64,000 bases of DNA, taken from positions 62,001-126,000 of the forward strand of contig JACDOE010000001.1 of assembly GCA_017656255.1 (NCBI GenBank). Direction: 5' to 3'. This stretch comes from Bacillaceae bacterium (GTDB taxonomy: Bacteria; Bacillota; Bacilli; JACDOE01). The notes beneath the pieces are model-generated. The model saw only the letters and a program-made list of their open reading frames with translations, was not told where the DNA came from and made no database searches. The translations under genes and the position numbers were made by a program. Below, in pieces: positions 44,410 through 54,783 of this stretch. Position 1 is the first letter of the stretch, and each line of letters begins with the position of its first letter.

Positions 44410-44463
44410 TAATTACGGATAAAATATTCATTTTTTTCAGGGCGAACTGACAGGAGGGTCAAT

Positions 44464-45318
44464 ATGTCTGCTACAATTCTGGATGGAAAGGAAATTGCCG
44501 CGGATATTCGCAGTGAGATCAAAAGTGAAGTGGAAGAACTGAAGCAAAAAGGAATCACACCGGGCCTCACCGTTGTACTGGTAGGAGATAACCCGGCTTC
44601 CCAATCCTATGTCAGAGCGAAAGCGAGAGCGTGTGAGGAAGTGGGTATCTATTCGGAAGTGATTCGCAAACCTTCCACCATCACTCAACAGGAGTTGCTG
44701 GACCAGATTGCCGATTTAAATGAAAATCCGAACATTCATGGTATTCTGGTTCAACTTCCCCTGCCTGATCATATTTCTGAGAGAGCTGTTATCGATGCGA
44801 TTCGGGTGGAAAAGGACGTGGACGGGTTTCATCCGTTGAATGTGGGCAATCTGGTGATTGGAAACGGAGCTATGTTACCCTGTACGCCTTACGGTATTAT
44901 AGAAATGATCAAGCGGACGGGAACGGAAATAGCCGGGAAAAACGCGGTCGTTGTCGGGCGCAGCAACATTGTCGGAAAACCAGTTTCCATGTTATTATTG
45001 CATGAGAATGCAACGGTCTCGATCTGTCATTCCAGAACCCGTGACTTGAAGGAGATGACCCGGCAGGCTGATATTCTGGTAGTTGCAGCCGGACGCGAGG
45101 GTATGGTCGGGAAGGAACATATCAAGCCGGGCGCGATTGTGATTGACGTGGGGGTTAACCGGACGGCCGAGGGGAAATTGACCGGGGATGTCCGATTTGA
45201 TGAAGCAAGGGAAGTGGCTTCCTATATTACACCGGTACCCGGTGGTGTCGGCCCGATGACGATCACCATGTTACTCAAAAACACACTCACGGCAGCGAAG
45301 CAGATCGAATCGGTTTAA
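44464..45318 (+). CDS. folD: Methylenetetrahydrofolate dehydrogenase/cyclohydrolase FolD
   Basis: A 284-residue bifunctional folate enzyme. Signatures: [23 protein letters not shown] with the catalytic Lys, [16 protein letters not shown] and [12 protein letters not shown], plus [17 protein letters not shown] lies before ATG 44464. Confidence 0.97.
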   Translation: MSATILDGKEIAADIRSEIKSEVEELKQKGITPGLTVVLVGDNPASQSYVRAKARACEEVGIYSEVIRKPSTITQQELLDQIADLNENPNIHGILVQLPLPDHISERAVIDAIRVEKDVDGFHPLNVGNLVIGNGAMLPCTPYGIIEMIKRTGTEIAGKNAVVVGRSNIVGKPVSMLLLHENATVSICHSRTRDLKEMTRQADILVVAAGREGMVGKEHIKPGAIVIDVGVNRTAEGKLTGDVRFDEAREVASYITPVPGGVGPMTITMLLKNTLTAAKQIESV

Positions 45319-45343
45319 ATTGTAAAAGCAAGGGGGATAAACC

Positions 45344-46711
45344 TTGCAGGAACCTAAAATTTATTCTGTAAAAGAAATTACAAGACTTGTCAAAAATGTT
45401 CTGGAAGCCAATTCAGAGCTTCAGGACTTCTGGGTACGGGGTGAAATTTCAAATTTTAATCATCATGCCAGGGGCCATATGTATTTTACCGTCAAAGACG
45501 AAGAAAGCCGCTTAAGAACGGTGATGTTTGCGGGGTACAACCGCTATTTGAAATTTATTCCCAAAAACGGCATGAAGGTATTGATCCGGGGATCTATCGG
45601 GGTTTACGAACGGGACGGTCAATACCAGTTCTATGCCAAGGAGATGCAACCGGACGGATTGGGCAATTTGCATCTGGCCTTTGAACAATTAAAGAAAAAA
45701 CTGGAACAGGAAGGGCTGTTTTCGCCGGATCGGAAACGGCCTCTCCCTGTTTATCCGAAAGTGATCGGTGTTATCACTTCCCCTACAGGAGCAGCGGTTC
45801 GCGATATTGTGACCACGATACGCCGCCGTTATCCGGCAGCCGAGGTACTGCTCTATCCGGTACTCGTTCAGGGTGAACAGGCACCACGTTCCATATCCAG
45901 AGCAATTGCTTACATGAGTCAACGAACTGAGGTTGATGTGCTTATCGTGGGGCGGGGCGGTGGTTCTCTCGAAGAATTATGGGCGTTCAATGAAGAGATC
46001 GTAGCCCGTAGCATTCATGCCTGCAGCATTCCAGTTATATCAGCAGTGGGACATGAAACGGACTTCACCATCGCAGACTTTGTCGCTGATGTGCGTGCGG
46101 CAACACCAACGGCAGCAGCCGAACTGGCTGTACCGCATCTGAAAGAGATTCATCAAAAACTGGACATGCTACGCATGCAACTGGTCAATAACCTGCAACA
46201 AAAGCTGAAAGAGAAACGAAATCGACTCGAGTCACTTCAAAAATCCTACGCTTTCCGACACCCGAAAAACCTGGTACTGCAATATGAACAGCGTCTGGAT
46301 CGCGCCCAGGAACGCCTGTTGCACCGGGGCAGCAAAATGGTTGATTATAAACGGGAATATCTTAAGTATCAAATCCAGCGTTTGCTTGTGGCCAATCCCC
46401 GCAAAAAATTGCAGAACATCCAGAAAGAACGGTTGCGATTGAATAAAGAACTGGCCCGCAACATGCATAACCGCATTCGGGAGGTACGACAGCACCGGGC
46501 GCATCTGATCGGGCAACTGGATGCATTGAGTCCGCTGAAGGTCATGCAAAGAGGTTATTCACTCGTTTATAATGAAGATAATCAACTCATTAAATCGGTT
46601 CGAAAGATTAATCCGGGTGATGCCGTCAGGGTCAAAATGACCGACGGCCAACTGGATTGTCAGGTCTGGGGAATCGAAGAAGGGGGAAATAATGAGTCAG
46701 GAAGCGAATAA
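45344..46711 (+). CDS. xseA: Exodeoxyribonuclease VII large subunit
   Basis: A 455-residue protein: N-terminal OB fold (about 1-100; WVRGEISNF), catalytic domain with SPTGAAVRDI, VGRGGGSLEELWAFNEE and AVGHETDFTIADFVADVRAATPTAAAE, and a long coiled-coil C-terminus (about 265-400). TTG 45344 follows AAGGGGG. Overlaps xseB by 20 bases. Confidence 0.96.
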   Translation: MQEPKIYSVKEITRLVKNVLEANSELQDFWVRGEISNFNHHARGHMYFTVKDEESRLRTVMFAGYNRYLKFIPKNGMKVLIRGSIGVYERDGQYQFYAKEMQPDGLGNLHLAFEQLKKKLEQEGLFSPDRKRPLPVYPKVIGVITSPTGAAVRDIVTTIRRRYPAAEVLLYPVLVQGEQAPRSISRAIAYMSQRTEVDVLIVGRGGGSLEELWAFNEEIVARSIHACSIPVISAVGHETDFTIADFVADVRAATPTAAAELAVPHLKEIHQKLDMLRMQLVNNLQQKLKEKRNRLESLQKSYAFRHPKNLVLQYEQRLDRAQERLLHRGSKMVDYKREYLKYQIQRLLVANPRKKLQNIQKERLRLNKELARNMHNRIREVRQHRAHLIGQLDALSPLKVMQRGYSLVYNEDNQLIKSVRKINPGDAVRVKMTDGQLDCQVWGIEEGGNNESGSE

Positions 46712-46979
46712 AAATCAGGAGAAAAAAGAACTTCAGGAACTGGAGTCTGAAGAAATGTCGCTTGAGGAAGCATTGTCCCGCCTGGAGGAAGTTGTCGAAA
46801 AACTGGAACAGGAAGATATACCGCTTGAAGAAGCCATCGAGCTTTTTCAGGAAGGGATGAGGCTGTCCAAATTATCGGGTGACAAATTGGACAGGGTGGA
46901 ACAGAAAGTTAATATGCTAATTGAAGAAGAAGGAAAATTGGTCACCCGTCCTTTTGAAATAAAGGAGGACGACGCGTGA
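46692..46979 (+). CDS. xseB: Exodeoxyribonuclease VII small subunit
   Basis: A 95-residue helical protein with SLEEALSRLEEVVEKLEQEDIPLEEAIELFQEGM, the XseB core. An extra acidic N-terminal tail of about 20 residues makes it longer than the usual 75-85. GGGGG precedes ATG 46692; the stop overlaps the ispA start (GTGA). Confidence 0.93.
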   Translation: MSQEANKNQEKKELQELESEEMSLEEALSRLEEVVEKLEQEDIPLEEAIELFQEGMRLSKLSGDKLDRVEQKVNMLIEEEGKLVTRPFEIKEDDA

Positions 46980-47872
46980 TCGGAAACATTGACTTGCGAC
47001 AGTACTTACAAGAAAAGGCTGCTCAGGTAGAAAAAGGGTTTAAAACCTATCTCACGGACGAGGATGTCCCGGAACCGTTGCGCGAATCGGTTCGATATTC
47101 CCTTTTTGCAGGAGGAAAAAGGTTGCGTCCGGTACTGCTCCTGGCGACAATGGAAGCTTTAAACGGGAACAGTGACAGCGGATTACCTGCAGCCTGTGCG
47201 GTTGAAATGATTCATACTTACTCCTTGATCCATGATGATCTGCCGGCCATGGATGATGACGATTATCGAAGGGGAAAACCGTCCAACCATAAAGTATTTG
47301 GTGATGCGATGGCGATTCTGGCCGGGGATGCCCTCCTGACCCACGCGTTTGAGACAATCAGCCATCTTGTAGATACGGGACACGATGCCGACAAAGTGGT
47401 CCGACTGACCCGGGAACTGGCGCATTTCGCAGGGATTCGGGGGATGGTAGGCGGACAGGCGGCGGATCTTCTAGGTGAAAATCAGCAGCTTACCCTTGAA
47501 GAATTGCAATATATCCATCAACACAAGACAGCAGACATGATCGTATTTTGTGTGAGAGCAGGTGCGATACTGGCGGATGCTTCTCCATCCCAAATCAACG
47601 CCCTGACGCGTTATGGCCGTCATATCGGCCTGGCTTTTCAAATCCAGGATGATATCCTGGATGTGATCGGAGACGAACAAAAACTGGGGAAAGCGGTAGG
47701 CAGTGATGAGGCAAAAAATAAATCCACCTACCCCGCGCTGATCGGACTTGATTCTTCCCGGCAAAAACTGAACGACATGATCAAAGATGCCAAACAGGCA
47801 CTGGCGGAAGCCGGTGTGGAAAAAACGGTACTGGCACAGATCGCCGATTTCGTGATATCCCGGGACCAATAA
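46976..47872 (+). CDS. ispA: Polyprenyl (farnesyl/geranylgeranyl) diphosphate synthase
   Basis: A 298-residue trans-prenyltransferase. First aspartate-rich motif DDLPAMDDDD (about residue 84) and second motif QIQDDILDVIGD (about 222), with GGKRLRP and GGQAADLL. It joins IPP units to make farnesyl or geranylgeranyl diphosphate. GTG 46976 follows AAGGAGG. Together with dxs downstream it frames the OLE RNA. Confidence 0.95.
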   Translation: MIGNIDLRQYLQEKAAQVEKGFKTYLTDEDVPEPLRESVRYSLFAGGKRLRPVLLLATMEALNGNSDSGLPAACAVEMIHTYSLIHDDLPAMDDDDYRRGKPSNHKVFGDAMAILAGDALLTHAFETISHLVDTGHDADKVVRLTRELAHFAGIRGMVGGQAADLLGENQQLTLEELQYIHQHKTADMIVFCVRAGAILADASPSQINALTRYGRHIGLAFQIQDDILDVIGDEQKLGKAVGSDEAKNKSTYPALIGLDSSRQKLNDMIKDAKQALAEAGVEKTVLAQIADFVISRDQ

Positions 47873-47901
47873 TTGTTCCGAATTCAGCAATATGGTATAA
47901 T
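47873..47901 (+). promoter_or_regulatory. SigA-type promoter of the OLE RNA
   Basis: TTGTTC (47873-47878) and TATAAT (47896-47901) with a 17-base spacer, beginning right after the ispA stop. The predicted start (about 47908) lies next to the 5' strand of the OLE closing helix. Confidence 0.8.
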
Positions 47902-47907
47902 AACATT

Positions 47908-48530
47908 AAAGTGAAGAGTGGTGCAGTATTCTAGTCAACCTACCTTTTCTGAAGGCGGGGCTAAAAATCCGCTAAAGGGCACATCGATGAAGTCCCTGGT
48001 GCAGGCTTACGACGCCCAGTTGTGGGTCTGTGCTGGGGGTTAAGGTAGCAGGGCGATCCACAAAGGCATGTGGGCGTAGACCCTGCTTCCGCGGAGGCCC
48101 AAGTTCGTGGCGTTTTGTTAACATGCAAAATGTTACGGCTTGGGGTATGAACCTATATGCGAGCTGCCACGCTTGTGTATAGCGTAGCCTGCCTTGAGTG
48201 GTGGAGAGGGGATTATAGGAATCAGGAGTCATGCACTCTTTGGCCAAAAGTACATGATTCCGGTGCTATATGAAATCTTCACTGCAAAAGAGGCTAGGAA
48301 AAGGTTAAAGGTTGTTGAGGAAAACTCCTAGACTGCTCGCTCGTAGGCGTACCTTTATGGGGATTATAGTGTGGTCTAAGTGGTGATCCAGTTCGGCGTA
48401 CGGTGACGGCGTCGAGAAGGGCCTAAGGGGAAACCGCCGGAACGGCGACGTTCGGGTGCTCTTCTGGGAAAACCTACTGGACCTTAAGCCACAATGTTTA
48501 CTCATAAAGGATCCACTCTTCCGTTTATAT
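47908..48530 (+). ncRNA. ole: OLE RNA (ornate, large, extremophilic)
   Basis: A noncoding stretch of about 610 bases lies between ispA and dxs, the known setting of OLE RNA. The ends pair: GAAGAGTGG (47913-47921) is fully complementary to CCACTCTTC (48513-48521), closing a 609-base structure, which is the canonical length. It is GC-rich, with many G-rich segments and local inverted repeats, and no frame on either strand has a ribosome-binding site and family character. It has a promoter and a terminator of its own. OLE RNA binds the membrane protein OapA and L7Ae-like partners and helps Halalkalibacterium halodurans withstand cold, alcohol and magnesium stress. The usual neighbour oapA is absent here. 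Family call from location, size, ends and recalled sequence; no covariance search was run. Confidence 0.9.
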
Positions 48531-48537
48531 GTATGAT

Positions 48538-48563
48538 AAGCCGCTTTCAACAGCGGCTTTTTT
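48538..48563 (+). terminator. Rho-independent terminator of the OLE RNA
   Basis: AAGCCGCT / AGCGGCTT stem, TTCAAC loop, and six T overlapping the 3' arm. Confidence 0.92.
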
Positions 48564-48584
48564 ACTTGCCTTTTCACATATGGA

Positions 48585-48614
48585 TTGGAAAAGCATTATA
48601 TGTTAGGATAAAAT
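48585..48614 (+). promoter_or_regulatory. Candidate dxs promoter
   Basis: TTGGAA and TAAAAT with an 18-base spacer, about 100 bases before the dxs start and downstream of the OLE terminator. Confidence 0.45.
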
Positions 48615-48715
48615 TAATTGTGATCTGACAATCCATAATCAAATATGAAAAAATTGTTAAACATAAAAGAAGAACCATGACATTGAATGGTGTGAGAAAG
48701 TGAGGAGATTTAGGC

Positions 48716-50602
48716 TTGCGTCTGGCTGATATTGATTCTCCCGAGCAATTAAAAAAATTAAAAGTAAAAGATCTGGAAAAACTGGCTGAGGAAATCCGCC
48801 AGTTTATTATAGAAAAATTGTCCGTGACCGGAGGACACCTTGCGCCCAACCTGGGGGTTGTGGAATTAACACTGGCTCTCCATTACTGCTTTAACAGCCC
48901 GGAGGATAAATTTATCTGGGATGTCGGGCATCAATCCTATGTACACAAGATCCTGACCGGAAGACAGGATCAGTTTGATACCCTGCGACAGTACAAAGGT
49001 CTGAGCGGATTTCCCAAAATGTCCGAGAGCGAACATGATGTCTGGGAAACCGGGCACAGCAGCACATCCCTGTCCGCTGCCATGGGTATGGCTATCGCCA
49101 GGGATCTCAAGGGAGATACCAATAAAGTGGTCGCCATAATCGGGGATGGTGCCCTCACCGGTGGTATGGCCCTGGAAGCTTTAAACCACATCGGGCATGA
49201 ACAGAAAGATCTGATCGTGGTTCTCAATGATAATGAAATGTCCATTTCTCCTAACGTCGGTGCTCTGCACAACTATCTCGGGAAGCTGCGTACGGACCGG
49301 CATTACCGGAAAGCAAAAGACGAAATTGAACAACTTCTCTATAAAGTTCCCTCCGTCGGAGGTAAAGTGGCAAGAACGCTGGAAAAGATAAAGGATAGCA
49401 TGAAATACTTGCTGGTTTCCGGTGTTTTATTTGAAGAACTGGGCTATACTTACCTCGGTCCGATTGACGGGCACAATATCACAGAACTGCTGGAATCCTT
49501 CAAACAGGCGGCGCAAACGCGTGGCCCTGTGCTGGTCCACGTGGTGACGCAAAAAGGAAAAGGATACAAACCGGCTGAGCTCAATTCAGACACGTATCAC
49601 GGTGTCGGCGCGTACAAGATTGAATCAGGGGAACAGGTGAAAAAAGCGGGCCCTCCCGGTTACACTAAAATTTTTGCCAGTACCCTCATCCGACTGGCGA
49701 AGGATAATCCTAATATCGTCGCTGTTACTCCTGCTATGCTCGGAGGTTCGGGGTTAAACAAATTTATCGAAACTTATCCGGACCGTTGCTTTGATGTCGG
49801 TATAGCCGAGCAGCATGCCGTTACCATGTCGGGGGGACTGGCTGCTGAAGGGCTGAAACCGGTCTGTGCTATCTATTCTACTTTTCTGCAACGGGGATAT
49901 GACCAGGTCATCCATGATGTCTGCAGGCAAAACCTGAATGTCTTTTTTGCGGTAGACCGGGCCGGTCTGGTCGGGGCGGACGGGGAGACCCACCAGGGGG
50001 TATTTGATGTGGCATTTCTCCGCTGTGTTCCCAATATGGTCCTCATGATGCCCAAAGATGAAAATGAGTTTCAGCATATGATTTATACAGCGATTGAATA
50101 TCATGAAGGACCCATTGCGGTCCGTTATCCACGAGGAAACGGAATCGGCGTGGAGATGGACTCGGATCTCAAATTGCTTCCGATCGGTAAGTCGGAAGTG
50201 GTTCGGGAAGGGAAACACGTTGCTATTCTGGCACTGGGACCGATGGTTCAGGTCGCTGAAAAAGCAGCGGAACTGTTACTCAAAGAAGGTATACAGCCCA
50301 TGATTATCAACGCACGGTTCGTCAAACCGCTGGATGAAAAACTGCTAATGTCTCTGGCGGATCAGGATTATTCCATCATCACCCTTGAAGAAGCATCGGT
50401 GAAGGGCAGTATGGGAAGTGCCGTGCTGGAGTTTTATGCAGAAGCCGGCATTCATGACATTGTTGTTGAAAACATTGGTATTCCCGATTACTTCGTCGAG
50501 CACGGCAGTGTGGACGATCTTCGTGAAGAAGTGGGACTGACTCCGAATCGGGTCGCACAAAAGGTCATGTCCATGTGGCCGAGAAGAAGACAGAGGGCAT
50601 AA
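48716..50602 (+). CDS. dxs: 1-deoxy-D-xylulose-5-phosphate synthase
   Basis: A 628-residue thiamine-diphosphate enzyme, first step of the MEP isoprenoid pathway. ThDP motif [16 protein letters not shown]...NDNEMSIS, the conserved start [28 protein letters not shown], and the transketolase half with [19 protein letters not shown] 48716 follows GAGGAG. Confidence 0.96.
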   Translation: MRLADIDSPEQLKKLKVKDLEKLAEEIRQFIIEKLSVTGGHLAPNLGVVELTLALHYCFNSPEDKFIWDVGHQSYVHKILTGRQDQFDTLRQYKGLSGFPKMSESEHDVWETGHSSTSLSAAMGMAIARDLKGDTNKVVAIIGDGALTGGMALEALNHIGHEQKDLIVVLNDNEMSISPNVGALHNYLGKLRTDRHYRKAKDEIEQLLYKVPSVGGKVARTLEKIKDSMKYLLVSGVLFEELGYTYLGPIDGHNITELLESFKQAAQTRGPVLVHVVTQKGKGYKPAELNSDTYHGVGAYKIESGEQVKKAGPPGYTKIFASTLIRLAKDNPNIVAVTPAMLGGSGLNKFIETYPDRCFDVGIAEQHAVTMSGGLAAEGLKPVCAIYSTFLQRGYDQVIHDVCRQNLNVFFAVDRAGLVGADGETHQGVFDVAFLRCVPNMVLMMPKDENEFQHMIYTAIEYHEGPIAVRYPRGNGIGVEMDSDLKLLPIGKSEVVREGKHVAILALGPMVQVAEKAAELLLKEGIQPMIINARFVKPLDEKLLMSLADQDYSIITLEEASVKGSMGSAVLEFYAEAGIHDIVVENIGIPDYFVEHGSVDDLREEVGLTPNRVAQKVMSMWPRRRQRA

Positions 50603-50604
50603 AA

Positions 50605-51432
50605 ATGGCAAATAAAGAAAGATTAGATGTTCAACTGGTTGAAAGAGGATGGTTTGCCAGCCGTGAGAAAGCAAAGTCAGCGATCATGGCTGGCATTGTG
50701 TTCGTGAACGGGGAAAGGCATGATAAACCCGGCACCAAATTTGAACCGGATGTCGATATCCACGTTAAAGGTGACGTGCATCCTTACGTCAGTCGCGGCG
50801 GATTAAAACTGGAAAAGGCGATTGATATATTCGGTCTGGATCTTAAAGGTCGGATTGTTCTCGATATCGGGGCATCCACGGGCGGATTTACCGATTGTGC
50901 CCTGCAGAACGGAGCGACACGGGTTTATGCCATCGATGTTGGCTATGGCCAGCTGGCCTGGTCCCTTCGCCAGGATGAGCGGGTCATCGTTATGGAGAGA
51001 ACCAATTTCCGGCATCTGAAACCGCAGGATTTGACGGCTGAACAACCGGATTTTGCGTGTATTGATGTATCGTTCATCTCACTTCGTATTATCCTGCCGG
51101 TGCTCGCTCAATTTTTGCCGGAAAACGGGGAAACGGTGGCCCTGGTCAAACCCCAGTTCGAAGCCGGCCGTGAACAGGTCGGCAAAAAAGGGATTGTACG
51201 GGAGCCAAAGGTGCATGAAGCAGTTCTCGAACATATGTTTACGTTAGCTGAAGAAACCGGTTTCACTGTAAAGGGCCTGACCTTTTCTCCGATACAGGGC
51301 GGGGAAGGAAATATTGAATTCCTGTTGTACCTGAAGTATAAAAATAATGAAGACAGTATAGCGAAAACGCAGATCTCACAAGTTGTCAGGGAAGCGCATC
51401 ACGCCTTTCGTGGTCCGGAACAGGAAGGGTGA
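50605..51432 (+). CDS. TlyA-family rRNA 2'-O-methyltransferase (YqxC)
   Basis: A 275-residue protein with an N-terminal S4 RNA-binding domain (LDVQLVERGWFASREKAKSAIMAG) and an FtsJ-like methyltransferase domain: VLDIGASTGGFTDCALQNGA binds SAM; the K-D-K-E catalytic set is represented by SRGGLKLEKA and LVKPQFEAGREQ. ATG 50605 follows AGAGGG; the frame can be extended upstream but into dxs. Confidence 0.9.
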   Translation: MANKERLDVQLVERGWFASREKAKSAIMAGIVFVNGERHDKPGTKFEPDVDIHVKGDVHPYVSRGGLKLEKAIDIFGLDLKGRIVLDIGASTGGFTDCALQNGATRVYAIDVGYGQLAWSLRQDERVIVMERTNFRHLKPQDLTAEQPDFACIDVSFISLRIILPVLAQFLPENGETVALVKPQFEAGREQVGKKGIVREPKVHEAVLEHMFTLAEETGFTVKGLTFSPIQGGEGNIEFLLYLKYKNNEDSIAKTQISQVVREAHHAFRGPEQEG

Positions 51433-51517
51433 GCCAAATATTTGCTGATAAAAGGATTTCCGGATTGGAAGCAGGAATAGTATAGTATATTGAAGCGAAC
51501 CGATGAGGTGTTTTAAT

Positions 51518-52375
51518 GTGAAAACAATCGGCCTGGTTATTAATAAAGGCAAACCGAATGCGTGGGTTGTGGCTAAAGAATTAACCTTTCTTCTGGAGGA
51601 AAAACAGGCAGGTGTTTATCTGGAACCCACTGTCGCCCAGTATATCGGGCGCGGGGATCTGGGAATGCCTCTTGACGATTTTCACAAGCACGTGGACATC
51701 CTGTTTGTGCTTGGCGGAGACGGAACCTTGCTGGGAATTGCACGCAAGTTTGCGCCGTATGATATACCGATTCTCGGGATCAATCTGGGACATCTGGGTT
51801 TTCTTTCTGAAGCCGAACCGGATGATCTTCCCCATGCCGTTGACCAGATTTTGGACGGCGATTATTATGTGGAAGATCGCATGATGCTTGAAACCGAGTT
51901 AATTCGAAAAGGAAAACGGCTCGAAACGTTTACTGCGTTTAATGATGTGGGCATTGCCAAGGGATCGTTTAGCCGGATAATACGCTGTGCCGTTTATGTG
52001 GAAGATCTGTATCTGACGACGTTCAGTGGGGATGGCGTCATCGTTTCCAGTCCCACTGGTTCAACGGCATACTCACTCTCAGCGGGTGGCCCGATTGTAG
52101 CTCCCAATGTGGATTGTCTGCTGTTGACACCTGTTGCTCCCCACAGTCTGGTGGCCAGGCCTTTTGTGTTATCCCCTGACGATGAAATACGCATTCAGGT
52201 TGATGCCACACATCAGGACATCGGATTAACGGTAGACGGACAGCTCGGCCTGGAACTGGAAGTTCAAGATGAGATCAAGATTCGCCGATCTCCTTATATC
52301 ACGTCTCTGATCAAATGGAAAAAACGCAATTTTTTTTCCGTCGTGAGAAAGAAACTTCAGGGAGAATCTTGTTAA
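51518..52375 (+). CDS. nadK: NAD kinase
   Basis: A 285-residue kinase of the ATP-NAD kinase family: [18 protein letters not shown] and [16 protein letters not shown] are the signature motifs. It makes NADP. GTG 51518 is chosen since GAGGTG lies 7 bases upstream and the protein begins [12 protein letters not shown]; an in-frame ATG at 51503 lies before that site. Confidence 0.94.
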   Translation: MKTIGLVINKGKPNAWVVAKELTFLLEEKQAGVYLEPTVAQYIGRGDLGMPLDDFHKHVDILFVLGGDGTLLGIARKFAPYDIPILGINLGHLGFLSEAEPDDLPHAVDQILDGDYYVEDRMMLETELIRKGKRLETFTAFNDVGIAKGSFSRIIRCAVYVEDLYLTTFSGDGVIVSSPTGSTAYSLSAGGPIVAPNVDCLLLTPVAPHSLVARPFVLSPDDEIRIQVDATHQDIGLTVDGQLGLELEVQDEIKIRRSPYITSLIKWKKRNFFSVVRKKLQGESC

Positions 52376-52388
52376 TGGAGGAACTAAA

Positions 52389-52838
52389 ATGAACAAAGGT
52401 CAGCGTCATATCAAAATCAGAGAAATCATCGCCAATCATGAAATCGAAACCCAGGATGAACTGGTTGAAAAGTTAAGAGAAGCGGGTTTTAACGTCACAC
52501 AGGCCACGGTTTCAAGAGACATTAAAGAACTGCATCTGGTCAAGGTGCCGACCGCTGACGGACGGTATAAATACTCGCTTCCTGCCGACCAGCGTTTTAA
52601 TCCTCTGCAAAAATTAAAACGGGTGCTGATTGACAGTTTTGTGAGCATTGATCACTCCGGCAATCTTGTCGTCATGAAAACCATGCCTGGTAACGCCAAT
52701 GCAGTAGGGGCCCTGATTGACAATCTGGATCGAGATGAAATTATGGGTACCATCTGCGGGGATGATACGATTTTGATTATCTGCAGGACGCCGGAAGGGG
52801 CTGAACAGGCGTCCAGGGAGTTTCTGGATATGCTCTAA
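52389..52838 (+). CDS. argR: Arginine repressor ArgR/AhrC
   Basis: A 149-residue regulator: winged-helix N-terminus ([44 protein letters not shown]) and C-terminal hexamerisation domain with [27 protein letters not shown] that binds arginine. Controls arginine biosynthesis and catabolism. GGAGG lies before the ATG. Confidence 0.96.
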   Translation: MNKGQRHIKIREIIANHEIETQDELVEKLREAGFNVTQATVSRDIKELHLVKVPTADGRYKYSLPADQRFNPLQKLKRVLIDSFVSIDHSGNLVVMKTMPGNANAVGALIDNLDRDEIMGTICGDDTILIICRTPEGAEQASREFLDML

Positions 52839-52858
52839 TCCCGGGATGAGGTGATGGT

Positions 52859-54589
52859 ATGATTCTTGAATTATCCGTGAAAAATCTGGCGGTTATTAAG
52901 TCAGTGTCTCTCGAATTCGGACAGGGCCTGAATGTGTTAACCGGAGAAACAGGTGCGGGAAAATCCATTCTGATCGATGCGATTGGATTGCTTTTGGGAG
53001 CCAGAAGTTCCTCAGATCTCGTACGTTCCGGTGCCCGGAAAGCGGAAGTGGAAGGGCTTTTTCAGGTGGAACCCGGTCATCCGGTTCAGGAGTTGTTGAC
53101 GGATTGGGGCATTGAACCCGAGGAAGACGGTACCCTTGTGATTCGCCGTGAAATTTCAAGTCAGGGAAAAAGCGTTAGCCGAGTTAATGGTCAGGTGGTC
53201 ACACAGGGTATGTTAAAGCAAATCGGTCCCTGGTTGATCCAGGTACATGGCCAGCATGAATATCAGTCTCTGTTATCCACCGAGCAACATCTCCGCTGGC
53301 TGGATGTGTTTGGTGAAAAAGAAATCAGCGGAACCAGCAAGAAATATACGTCCCTTTACAAAACGTATCAGGAAATCAGGCAGGAACTGGACAGGCTTCT
53401 GGCAAATGAACGGGAAGCCACGCACCGCATTGATCTGCTTCAGTTTCAACTTAAAGAAATTCAGGAAGCGAATCTGCAGCCGGGAGAGGATGAATCCCTG
53501 TTACAGGAACGAAATCGCCTGGTTCATGCCGAGAAACTGTATGAAAGTATTGAGGAGGTTTATCAGGCTATTCAGGGAGAACAGCAGGGGCTGGATTGCG
53601 TGGGTCATGCTCTTGCCGGTCTCGAAACCGCTGCTTCTTATGATCCGGACAGCCTGAAGGACCCCCTTGACCAGGTGCAGGCTGCTTTTGTTCAACTTGA
53701 AGAAACGGCAAGAACCCTGAGGGAATACCGGGACCGCCTCGAATTTGAGCCGGGGCGGTTGACTGAACTGGAAACACGGTTGGACGAAATAAGCAGACTT
53801 AAAAGAAAGTACGGTAAAACGGTTGATGAGATTCTGCAGTATGCGGAGCAAATTGAGCAAGAACTGGATATTCTGCAAAATAAAGAAGATCATCAGGAAC
53901 AGCTTCAGAAAAAATTATCTCAAATTTCAGAAGAACTGGCGGTTGAAGCGGAAAAATTGTCGCAACTTCGTAAAAAAGTTGCAAAAAAACTAGAAGCGGT
54001 CATTAAACAGGAATTAAAGGATTTATTAATGGAACGGGCCGATTTTAAAATCGAACTCAATCACAGGGAAGACGAAAACGGGGTCAACATCCGTGGAAAA
54101 CGTATAAAAGTGCGGGAAACAGGTATTGATGAGGCATCTTTTCTAATTGCGCCAAACCCGGGTGAACCCTTAAGACCGGTGGCCAAAATTGCTTCGGGCG
54201 GTGAACTGTCCCGGATTATGCTGGCATTGAAATCCATTTTTGCCCATACGGAACAGATTGACTCGCTGATTTTTGATGAGATTGATACCGGTGTCAGTGG
54301 AAGAGCGGCTCAATCAATTGCAGAAAAACTGGTCAAAGTTTCCCAGAATGCCCAGGTTCTCTGTATTACGCATCTGCCCCAGGTGGCGAGTATGGCGGAC
54401 CACCATTTTTACATCGACAAAACCATTGACGGACAGAAAACCGTGACATCCGTCAATAAATTGGACCAAAAAGGGCAAATCATGGAGTTGTCACGTATGC
54501 TGGGTGGTGCCGAACTAACTGAGGTCACCATCCAACATGCGGAAGAAATGATCCGCCTGGCTGCGGAGGCCAAGAAAAAAATTTCTTGA
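52859..54589 (+). CDS. recN: DNA repair protein RecN
   Basis: A 576-residue SMC-like ATPase. Walker A GETGAGKSILIDAIGLLLG, a coiled-coil arm (about 150-380), and the C-terminal ABC signature ASGGELSRIMLALKS with Walker B LIFDEIDTGVSGRAA. It acts in double-strand-break repair. argR-recN is the conserved order. ATG 52859 after GAGGTGATG. Confidence 0.96.
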   Translation: MILELSVKNLAVIKSVSLEFGQGLNVLTGETGAGKSILIDAIGLLLGARSSSDLVRSGARKAEVEGLFQVEPGHPVQELLTDWGIEPEEDGTLVIRREISSQGKSVSRVNGQVVTQGMLKQIGPWLIQVHGQHEYQSLLSTEQHLRWLDVFGEKEISGTSKKYTSLYKTYQEIRQELDRLLANEREATHRIDLLQFQLKEIQEANLQPGEDESLLQERNRLVHAEKLYESIEEVYQAIQGEQQGLDCVGHALAGLETAASYDPDSLKDPLDQVQAAFVQLEETARTLREYRDRLEFEPGRLTELETRLDEISRLKRKYGKTVDEILQYAEQIEQELDILQNKEDHQEQLQKKLSQISEELAVEAEKLSQLRKKVAKKLEAVIKQELKDLLMERADFKIELNHREDENGVNIRGKRIKVRETGIDEASFLIAPNPGEPLRPVAKIASGGELSRIMLALKSIFAHTEQIDSLIFDEIDTGVSGRAAQSIAEKLVKVSQNAQVLCITHLPQVASMADHHFYIDKTIDGQKTVTSVNKLDQKGQIMELSRMLGGAELTEVTIQHAEEMIRLAAEAKKKIS

Positions 54590-54606
54590 ATCTAACCATC
54601 AATAAT

Positions 54607-54657
54607 CGTCGTTTATCGGTGATCAGATTGGATCCCTGTAAACGACGTTTTTATTTT
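54607..54657 (+). terminator. Rho-independent terminator of recN
   Basis: CGTCGTTTA / TAAACGACG stem with an inner GATC/GATC pair, followed by TTTTTATTTT. Confidence 0.85.
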
Positions 54658-54783
54658 CCCTGAAAAAAGTTATGTTAATTCCAGTTTACCCTGATGATGC
54701 TGTTATAAATGGGACGGTCCACGGAAAAATTATAGATACAGTGCTCTGGAGGTGCAGGCAGGAGTGTAGGAGAGTGATCCTTT

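Noticed and set aside
48305-48577. 90-codon minus-strand frame inside the OLE region
   Set aside because: It crosses the closing helix and terminator of the RNA gene; no ribosome-binding site.
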